Part shown: piece after piece, positions 60,201 through 64,000 of the stretch
How positions within the stretch are numbered: position 1 is the first letter of the stretch
Layout of the letters: the number at the start of each line of letters is the position of its first letter
Assembly (NCBI RefSeq): GCF_964340395.1
Contig: NC_135550.1
Span: forward strand, 30,285,176 to 30,349,175
Direction: 5' to 3'
DNA: 64,000 bases
From: Glandiceps talaboti
Taxonomy: Eukaryota > Hemichordata > Enteropneusta > Spengelidae
Position numbers and translations under genes: made by a program
Notes under the pieces: generated by a model
The model's database searches: none
Told to the model about the DNA's origin: nothing
The model's input: only the letters and a program-made list of their open reading frames with translations

Positions 60201-61114
60201 GTACCTGTCTTGTTCACCACATTCATATGACTTGACATGAATCAATGCTAATATTGCTATGATAAATTCTTGGTAGTGGGAGACTTTAATCCTGTGACCT
60301 TTGACCATGTTAAGCACATTGAGTTTTATGTTTCTAACATGCCCAAGATGTCTGCCATCTATATATACCCTTGCTGAACACAGACATGTCACACCACCCG
60401 ACACCATACAATCAGTTACTGAAAGAATTACACATATAATTCAAATACAATTATCCTAGATTGTCTATATAATTAGCAGCATAATACTGACAGCAATATC
60501 AAAACATGACCCAAAACTAGCAATTTTCCTTGATCATGATATCATATACCTAAAAGCATACACATGCCCAAAACAGGCAATTACTTTGTCCATTATCACA
60601 TCTACATTGATATCACTCCATTTTACATAATATTATCATTTATTATGTTTTGTATTTTCATTGTTCAACTAGTGACTGATAAGTTTATAACATCACAAGA
60701 TTATTTCATCTAGATTTCACCATTAAATTTAACACATGTATATTTGACAACAGGCAGTGCAACAAATTTTGAGCCATAGCTGATCTACTAGGATATATGA
60801 CCTTACCTCTCATCAGTTGATCTGATGTTGTCCTTGTTACTGACTGTAGCTTGCTGTGGTTCATGTGCTGTCACTAGGGGTGCCATGTGTAAAACACTAC
60901 TTTCTTCTGTCTTAGGCAGACTTCCCATTTGGCTGTGCATTTTCTCCATTTGACTGAGATGTATCAGTGACTCAGTCACTATCGATTCATCTCTTTTATT
61001 GTCCCCTGGCTCAATGTTGCTATGACAACTGAATACATTCCTCAGTGGTGGTAAAAACAACTGCTGTGGCTGTTGGGACGAAAAGGATGGTGGTGGGGGT
61101 GGTGGTGGTGGTGG

Positions 61115-61154
<40 letters not shown>

Positions 61155-61450
61155 GGTGGTGGTGGTGGTGGTGGTGGTGGTGGCGGCACTAGTGGTACAA
61201 GCTGTGGTGATGGTGATGATAATGACTGGGGTGACAGTCCTGTGCTCCATTCTTCAGCCATCTTCTGTAAATCTTCATCACTGCTGACTCTATCTAAAAG
61301 TCTCTGTTTTAGGCTGGCAGCTTTTGCTTTCTGTTCCCCAGAACTTTGAAGTCCTGATGTGGATACAGTAGGCAGTTGATTTTGTCCTCTTCTCGGATTA
61401 TTGTCCATAACACACTGATGGTTACTTTCAATACTATAACTCTTGTCCAT
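35796..61450 (-). CDS. ESR: Estrogen receptor (NR3A nuclear receptor), 7 coding exons, 657 aa
   Basis: A nuclear receptor transcription factor. Exons in coding order are 61450-60807, 43578-43256, 39895-39779, 38316-38053, 37595-37454, 36804-36674 and 36148-35796. Splice phases (2,1,1,1,2,1) match at every junction and sum to 1974 nt. Domains: A/B region 1-292 with polyPro-polyGln-polyPro; C4 zinc-finger DNA-binding domain 293-360 (Cys 293, 296, 310, 313, 329, 335, 345, 348) with P-box CEGCKA, which selects estrogen response elements and separates ER from ERR (CEACKA); hinge with [14 protein letters not shown]; ligand-binding domain about 420-617 with [14 protein letters not shown] (helix 3) and [11 protein letters not shown] (helix 12); 40-residue tail. 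Intron positions 2 to 6 match human ESR1 as I remember it, and the second-finger exon is 117 nt in both. The pocket residues Glu353/Arg394/His524 of human ER-alpha are Gln437/Lys478/Gln596, so classical estradiol binding is doubtful. It lies tail to tail with nesprin. Confidence 0.95.
36149..36673 (-). other. ER intron 6 (0.5 kb)
   Basis: Plain AT-rich intron with GTAAGA donor and TTACAG acceptor. No further element seen. Confidence 0.75.
36674..36804 (-). CDS. ESR: ER exon 6: LBD helices 7-8
   Basis: A 131-nt exon from phase 2 to phase 1. [20 protein letters not shown], then [16 protein letters not shown], corresponds to QGEEFVCLKSIILLNSG of human ER-alpha. Its own frame is too short to stand out without the splice sites GTAAGA and TTTTCAG. 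Confidence 0.93.
36805..37453 (-). other. ER intron 5 (0.65 kb)
   Basis: Intron. It carries a degenerate duplication (GACTCGGCCACCAACCACTG / CACTCAGCCACCAATAACTG, with following TCATAAAAAC) at about 37305-37397. No coding signal. Confidence 0.7.
37454..37595 (-). CDS. ESR: ER exon 5: LBD helices 4-6 and beta turn
   Basis: A 142-nt exon, phase 1 to 2 (human 139; the extra codon is a Glu in YKGEKLFF). [20 protein letters not shown], then CYKSMQ and [10 protein letters not shown], is unmistakable. Lys478 (codon 37512-37510) stands where human ER-alpha has Arg394, and Ser474 where it has Gly390. No ORF-sized frame marks this exon; it is identified by translation between CATAG and GTAAGA. Confidence 0.94.
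37596..38052 (-). other. ER intron 4 (0.46 kb)
   Basis: Short AT-rich intron with a GTATGT donor. No further feature. Confidence 0.7.
38053..38316 (-). CDS. ESR: ER exon 4: hinge and LBD helices 1-3
   Basis: A 264-nt phase 1-1 exon (human 336). Basic hinge [17 protein letters not shown] (nuclear localisation type), then [17 protein letters not shown] (helix 1) and [20 protein letters not shown] (helix 3). Gln437 (codon 38092-38090, CAA) replaces human Glu353; the neighbouring Asp351 and Arg352 equivalents are kept. Confidence 0.96.
38317..39778 (-). other. ER intron 3 (1.5 kb)
   Basis: Contains one copy (38351-38693) of a ~350-bp dispersed element that is also present in ER intron 2. The rest is AT-rich with ATGAAAATCAAGTAAAAT-type short repeats near 38878-38925. 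Confidence 0.75.
38351..38693. mobile_element. Dispersed ~350-bp element, copy A
   Basis: Co-linear with 43625-43989: shared blocks ACACCATGCA, AAGTTGAACAAA, ATGTC...TGACAA, CTGGTTCTGCTGTGTT, TTCAAAATTG, CCTTAGGTCACT, TATTTTCCTTGGCTGAACA and ATATTGGGGAATAACA. The last third has inverted arms (see copy B). No coding capacity. Confidence 0.75.
39779..39895 (-). CDS. ESR: ER exon 3: second zinc finger
   Basis: A 117-nt phase 1-1 exon, the same length as human ESR1 exon 3. [19 protein letters not shown], then [19 protein letters not shown], carries Cys 329, 335, 345, 348 and the D-box PATNE. The donor is GTGAGT. Confidence 0.98.
40142..40348. repeat. 42-bp tandem repeat, 5 copies
   Basis: The unit AGTGGCAGCTCTATCCCACA followed by CACTAGCATACAATCCACCA occurs nearly without change. 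The period is a multiple of three, so it stays open in several frames on both strands and gives spurious repetitive peptides. Confidence 0.95.
40551..40908 (-). mobile_element. tRNA-derived SINE
   Basis: The 5' end (near 40908 on the minus strand) has a tRNA-like head: A-box region TGGTTAGCGTGACTGG and a perfect B-box GGTTCGAGCCC (40843-40853). The 3' end has AAAGCGCTTTGAGCACGG and AAAGCGCTATATAAGAAC, a LINE-type tail hairpin common in marine invertebrate SINEs. Confidence 0.8.
41024..41443. repeat. 22-bp tandem repeat with 44-bp dimer periodicity
   Basis: About 19 copies of ACTGGATTCTAGGCTACACA plus CG or TA. Units with AGGCT and AGACT partly alternate, which gives a 44-bp higher-order period. 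The array runs directly into an (ACAG)n microsatellite. Confidence 0.95.
41486..41670. repeat. (ACAG)n / (CA)n compound microsatellite
   Basis: Blocks of ACAG at 41486-41532, 41547-41561 and 41612-41669, separated by CA- and ACAT-rich sequence. Long open frames on both strands here are repeat artefacts. Confidence 0.95.
42276..42289 (-). promoter_or_regulatory. CTCF-like motif (11/14)
   Basis: The minus strand reads TTTCCAGAGGGCGC. The last 11 positions fit the CTCF core; the first three do not. A weak candidate. Confidence 0.25.
43256..43578 (-). CDS. ESR: ER exon 2: end of A/B region and first zinc finger
   Basis: Acceptor ACTGTTACAG at 43579. The frame is open upstream of Met241 to the acceptor ([20 protein letters not shown]), and the split Ser codon matches the phase-2 donor of exon 1. 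Next come [11 protein letters not shown] and a Ser/Gly linker, then [16 protein letters not shown] and [15 protein letters not shown]. The donor used is GTACTG, keeping the usual SIQG-x3-Y spacing; a second donor GTAAAT lies 6 nt further (exon end 43250). Confidence 0.95.
43625..43989. mobile_element. Dispersed ~350-bp element, copy B
   Basis: Homologous to 38351-38693. Positions 43827-43866 (GTTATTCCCCAATTTTTTCC..., CAGGCAGAAAATAC) pair with the reverse complement of 43930-43971 (GTATTTTCACTGGCTGAACA...GGGAAATAAC), so the right part is a fold-back. Non-coding. Confidence 0.75.
44226..44640. repeat. 83-bp tandem repeat, 5 copies
   Basis: The unit begins TCTACCAGTATTACAATACA and ends CCTTTAACCTATACAAT. 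The five copies look identical by eye across 415 bp, which indicates very recent expansion or homogenisation. Confidence 0.95.
46914..47187 (-). mobile_element. tRNA-derived SINE, family 2
   Basis: On the minus strand it begins GGGATTGTGAGTGGCCAAGT, then GGTTAGC (A-box-like). It continues through a TTTTCCCCAGGTATTACAGT / TTCCTCCTGC block and ends in (ATT)n-rich sequence at 46914-46945. It shares its head with 51081-51285. Confidence 0.7.
48640..48866. repeat. Degenerate ~57-75-bp tandem repeat
   Basis: Three to four imperfect copies of GGTAAAATTTGCATACATTT-CAATACCTAACACTTCAGTA-ACAGAGATGTGAGGGAA. Confidence 0.75.
49521..49596 (+). mobile_element. SINE/LINE 3' tail fragment with (ATT)n
   Basis: TGTGAAGCGCATTGAGATTT, TGTAATGTGCTATAAAAGAA and then (ATT)7 match the typical 3' tail of SINEs that borrow a LINE end. 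The head of the element is missing or not recognisable. Confidence 0.55.
51081..51285 (+). mobile_element. tRNA-derived SINE, family 2 (3'-truncated)
   Basis: Starts TTGGGGTTGTCAGTGGCCAA GTGATTAG, as in the copy at 46914-47187. It continues to CAGGTATTCCAGTTTCCTCC and then stops, where a minisatellite begins. No A/T tail remains. Confidence 0.65.
51270..52745. repeat. 37-bp minisatellite, ~39 copies, with 184-bp higher-order repeat
   Basis: Unit ACATGGACACTGGGAGTTGG-ACACTGCTAGCATTAAC. A 36-bp variant (CACTGGAGTT, one G missing) recurs at 52021, 52205 and 52389, exactly 184 bp apart (4 x 37 + 36). This defines a higher-order repeat in the centre of the array. Confidence 0.95.
52762..53196. 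mobile_element. 435-bp MITE with ~110-bp terminal inverted repeats
   Basis: Ends ATGTGGTAAAAG... and ...CTTTCACCACAT are flanked by TA (52760-52761 and 53197-53198). The arms pair over blocks such as AGATGTCTTTATTTAC, TTTTGTGTCATTTGTTT and GTTCTGGGTGATCACT and continue to about 110 nt. TA duplication suggests a Tc1/mariner-type non-autonomous element. It sits inside the edge of the minisatellite, whose CTGCTCAGT sequence appears on both sides. Confidence 0.8.
54521..54533. promoter_or_regulatory. Perfect estrogen response element palindrome
   Basis: GGTCATCTTGACC fits GGTCAnnnTGACC at all ten fixed positions (extended AGGTCAnnnTGACCT 14/15). It is in the first intron of the estrogen receptor gene itself, whose P-box CEGCKA recognises this element. 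Near-matches lie at 54764 and 55182. Autoregulation is inference. Confidence 0.5.
54760..54776 (+). promoter_or_regulatory. ERE-like element with extended half-site
   Basis: TCAAGGTCATGGTGACA holds a perfect extended half-site TCAAGGTCA (54760-54768; used by ERR/SF-1 type monomers and by ER). It is also an ERE palindrome with one mismatch (GGTCA-TGG-TGACA). Confidence 0.35.
55182..55194. promoter_or_regulatory. ERE-like element (9/10)
   Basis: GGTCACACTGAAC has one mismatch to GGTCAnnnTGACC. It is the third element of the cluster within 0.7 kb. Confidence 0.3.
56690..57110 (+). mobile_element. Interspersed repeat with microsatellite tail (class unknown)
   Basis: Two copies of a GTTGCTAGGCATATTTGCAT-led unit ~117 bp apart (about 56700 and 56812), a third partial one at 56930, then AGTTTTTGAGTTTAAG and AGTTTTTGACTTTAAG blocks. 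The element ends in CA/ACAG microsatellite. The CCAAATATCATGGCAATCGG TCC phrase just before the microsatellite is of the kind seen in many dispersed marine invertebrate repeats. Confidence 0.45.
57117..57315. repeat. (ACAG)n / (CA)n compound microsatellite
   Basis: CAGACACAG, ACAG x 8 or more, then long CA runs. Open frames on both strands are artefacts of the repeat. Confidence 0.95.
58618..58868. repeat. 27-bp tandem repeat with variants
   Basis: About ten copies of ACCACATTTCCCATAATTGA (plus GTAGTAT or GTT). CCC/CCA variants alternate in a ~48-50-bp pattern. Confidence 0.95.
60295..60307 (-). promoter_or_regulatory. DR1-like nuclear-receptor motif
   Basis: TGACCTTTGACCA on the plus strand reads TGGTCA-A-AGGTCA on the minus strand. 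It lies in ER intron 1, 0.5 kb downstream of the N-terminal coding exon. Confidence 0.3.
60807..61450 (-). CDS. ESR: ER exon 1: N-terminal A/B region with polyPro-polyGln-polyPro
   Basis: The ATG at 61450 lies in a strong Kozak context (GTCACCATGG), with an in-frame TAG 9 codons upstream. The exon gives 214 codons and a phase-2 donor AGAG|GTAAGG. The only phase-compatible partner with an open frame that I found is the acceptor of the first zinc-finger exon, where AG+C gives Ser. It has [20 protein letters not shown] (possible helix), then Pro89-99, Gln100-112 (13 pure CAA codons) and Pro113-121, and a low-complexity rest. No domain similarity proves it; the link to ER rests on strand, phase and absence of another candidate. 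A splice acceptor-like TTCCATTTTAG upstream suggests a further 5' UTR exon. Confidence 0.75.
61088..61194 (-). repeat. Coding trinucleotide repeat (CCA/CAA)n
   Basis: (TGG)n(TTG)13(TGG)n on the plus strand, encoding the proline-glutamine-proline tract of the receptor's A/B region. The Gln run is pure CAA (61115-61153) and likely to vary in length between individuals. Confidence 0.9.
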
Positions 61451-64000
61451 GGTGACAAAAGTAACAATTTGAAAGAACTAAAATGGAAGTAGTAACTCAA
61501 ACAGAATTTTATCTATGTCTTTAGATGAAGAGTTGATCATGGAACGTCTATATACTGTAATACGTAAAGTGAAGCCAGCATTGCTTTTGAGTGTTCCAGA
61601 CTAATGACCAGTCCCTGTAAAAGTGAATGAAAATACATGTATACTGTGTAACAATATTTTGTAAACTTCTACAAACTTTCCAGTGCCTATAGAACTTATA
61701 GAAGAGAATGAAATGTAAAAAGATTTTGTACACTTCTGTACTTCTGTGGCTAACATTTTCTTGTAACCATGGAAAAGGCTATTGTGTCTTGAAATGGAGT
61801 ATACATGGTCCTACTAAACTATCACTTTTGAAGAGTTACAAAAAAATTGTTACATTTCACCAAACTTTGTCATACAAAAACGATATGAAGAGACTTTTGT
61901 CAATGCATATAGTGTTGAATGACAGAATAGGTCTTCATCCAGAATTTGATGTAATTACTAAGTTATCTGAATCCTACATGAAGACCTACTTTAAGTGTTA
62001 CTAAGCCAAGCATAACTTTTACTCGTAAGGTACATTAAAATCAGAATTCTGACCTGTACATTGTAATACAGTGTAATCATTAACTGTCATTTTTGGAGGA
62101 AACAAAAATTGTCACTGAACCATGTTTTACACTATAGAATTTTGCCTATAGTCAGAATAATGAATAAGTTAGCATCAGAAGTTTGAATACTGTGATGGGT
62201 TTCTATACAGACTGAATCAAACGAAACCCATGAAGTTTTGAATTGTGACCTTAATCTATCAATGAGATGTCCTTGGGTTCAATGACAAATGTTTAGGTTA
62301 AGAGTTGTCTCCCATATACATATACCGCTATCTGTATCTTTACACTTCATCAAACACAAATGAACTTGACCCTATCCTCAACATCCTGAAAAGTCAACAG
62401 ATTGGGAAAGGTCACCCTGTCAATTGTGAAAAATAGTGAATCACAAGGTTCAATGATTGCAATATCCTCATCACAGGTCCACAGGTATCTAAGATACCTT
62501 ATCGTGGATTTAAAGAGTTGAAATCAATTGCCAACATTTTATAAACAGGATAACAATTCTGTACTAGCATATATGAACTGTTTCCCAATCACTACACAGG
62601 TGCATACAAGATGACTGTCTTGTTTTTTAAACTATACTGCTACAGTCTGTAAATGAAGTATTGAAATGCAAGTACATGTACTATGCTATTATAATATACA
62701 TATAAATAACTTGTCTAGTATCAAAAGTAATGTTGATGCATGTAGAAAAGTCACCAATAACAGTGTAGACACATGGCAATCTTGGTTGGGGGAGGGGGGG
62801 GGGGTGTCCAACGTATTTATGTTTCATGACCCAAATTACTGTATTTCTTGAACCTGACTTTAAAATATTAAAGTATAACTGTTCCTAGTTAAACATTCTG
62901 ACTTTTATTGTCCAGTCTATGCCATACCAAACTGTATTCACACTCAAAATACATGTCATTGAGTTTTATGATCTTTAAATTTAGAAATCCATATTGTTAA
63001 GAATGTTTTTGGCAAGATATGTACACAACTTGGGGTGAGGCTTTGAATTGCCCTAGGTACCCGTCATCTCAACAGATTATTTTAGGTGATAAATGCTGGT
63101 CTAAATTACTGAATTATATTGTTCTCATGTATAAGAAAAATATCTACAGTTGTAAATTAAAAAAACAGCTGCCAAGCTTTAATTTACTAAGAATAGAAGT
63201 TAAACATAATCAAAACTTAGAATTGTTTATTTCACGTCGTAAGGGTACATTGCCAATATTCCTAGAAAAATGGAAAGATTTCGAGGCATAGAAGTATTCT
63301 AGTAGATGTAATGTATATATTTTCATCCTGACGGTAGTAATCTGTTTCTTTTTTTTTCAACAGTCATTATACAATTGTAGAATTTCTTTGATTTTGTAGT
63401 ACATGACAATATCATTTTTTTGCCTGCTTCTGTTTCTTGTTTTTGTTTTGTTCTGTACATGTACATCTTGTTTCTATGTCAATTCATCCTAAAAAGAAAA
63501 CCTAATTCATGACAACATGCATATATTATTGTATACTGTATAATTTCAATGGGTTTTCAATAAAGAACATGAAAGATAAAAAAAAGAATGTTTTTGTATT
63601 CGGTATTTACAAACTTCTTTCAGTTGTTCATTAGTGATTAGTTTAATAGTGGTAACAATCTGTCTCTTCACACTACAAGTATACCTTAGCAAATACTTCA
63701 CTTGAGACTGGATGACTGCTACGTATGCAGTGAGGATAACCCAAGATAAAAAAGGTGTCAAAATACATTTATGAACATTCATAAGCCAGGGAGAACAGTG
63801 CACATCAAGCTGCTATGCTCCACAGTGTGGATATGTTCAAATGTGTGGGCATGTTTTGACATGTAAAAAGGACACTTACTTTTTCACAACCCAACAACTG
63901 AATGACCAATCACTGTAAAGGTGTTACGATGAGAAACATGGCCAGTTGCTAAGCTTCTCTAAGGTTGTGTTTATAAGACTAAGGATCAATCAATTTTACT
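61451..64000. other. Upstream or 5' region of the estrogen receptor gene
   Basis: No further coding exon recognised. It contains a G tract at 62790-62805 and a probable LINE 3' remnant at 63019-63590 on the plus strand. The receptor promoter may lie here or beyond the window; I see no clear TATA box that could be tied to a start site. Confidence 0.6.
63019..63590 (+). pseudogene. Probable 3' remnant of a non-LTR retrotransposon
   Basis: A 90-codon frame ends KLLNYIVLMYKKNIYSCK...NLELFISRRKGTLPIFLEKW. The pattern (IL-x-YKKNIY-x-C/K, then 'xxELxIxxxK...KW' close to the stop) resembles the C-terminus of L1/Tx1-like reverse transcriptase proteins. It is followed ~250 nt later by AATAAA and an A-rich end (63559-63587). 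Upstream frames are interrupted. Assigned by pattern only. Confidence 0.4.

Larger units (their letters stand above)
43579..60806 (-). other. ER intron 1 (17.2 kb), repeat-rich
   Basis: Separates the N-terminal coding exon from the DNA-binding-domain exons. It holds a second ~350-bp dispersed element, an 83-bp array, two related SINEs, a SINE tail with (ATT)n, a 1.4 kb minisatellite, a 435-bp MITE, (ACAG)/(CA) microsatellites and a 27-bp array. A cluster of estrogen response element motifs lies at 54521-55194. No further exon with matching phase was recognised. Confidence 0.8.

Noticed and set aside
61020-61287. Poly-Thr and poly-Val open frames overlapping the polyGln/polyPro exon
   Set aside because: They are the other readings of the same (CCA/CAA) trinucleotide repeat. 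Only the minus-strand frame has a Kozak start, a donor and phase continuity with the receptor.
61708-62004. 98-codon plus-strand frame
   Set aside because: No similarity recognised, no splice context and composition like the surrounding AT-rich DNA.

Overview
The window is nuclear DNA from an animal. It is AT-rich, with short coding exons bounded by GT-AG introns and abundant SINE-, MITE- and microsatellite-type repeats. It carries the 3' part of one large gene and an apparently complete coding region of a second. The presence of a true estrogen receptor (rare outside vertebrates, amphioxus, annelids, molluscs and a few other groups) beside a nesprin with invertebrate-style intron content points to a non-vertebrate bilaterian, such as a lophotrochozoan, hemichordate or cephalochordate. 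I cannot name the species.

Plus strand, about 1.6-28.5 kb (3' UTR perhaps to 29.9 kb): the last 22 recognisable coding exons of a nesprin (SYNE1-type) gene. They join with consistent phases into 1621 residues. These are about a dozen spectrin repeats, a Ser/Arg/Pro-rich linker, two to three more repeats, a short disordered segment, one transmembrane helix and a KASH peptide ending PPPI. The 5' part of the gene lies upstream of the window.

About 29.9-35.8 kb: intergenic sequence with simple repeats, a hAT-like MITE candidate and a perfect DR1 nuclear-receptor half-site pair. I see no gene there.

Minus strand, 61.45 down to 35.80 kb: an estrogen receptor (NR3A type) in seven coding exons. An N-terminal exon encodes a polyPro-polyGln-polyPro tract. 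It is separated by a 17 kb repeat-rich intron from the first zinc-finger exon, which is followed by the second finger, the hinge and three ligand-binding-domain exons. Phases match throughout and the product is 657 residues. The DNA-binding domain and the helix 12 activation surface are near-canonical. The three polar residues that hold estradiol in human ER-alpha (Glu353, Arg394, His524) are Gln, Lys and Gln here. The 17 kb intron contains a perfect palindromic estrogen response element plus two 9/10 matches within 0.7 kb.

The two genes face each other tail to tail, the same arrangement as human ESR1/SYNE1 and ESR2/SYNE2. The window therefore appears to preserve the ancestral single-copy version of a linkage that was duplicated in vertebrates. 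From 61.5 to 64 kb there is only upstream or 5' intronic sequence with a probable LINE remnant.
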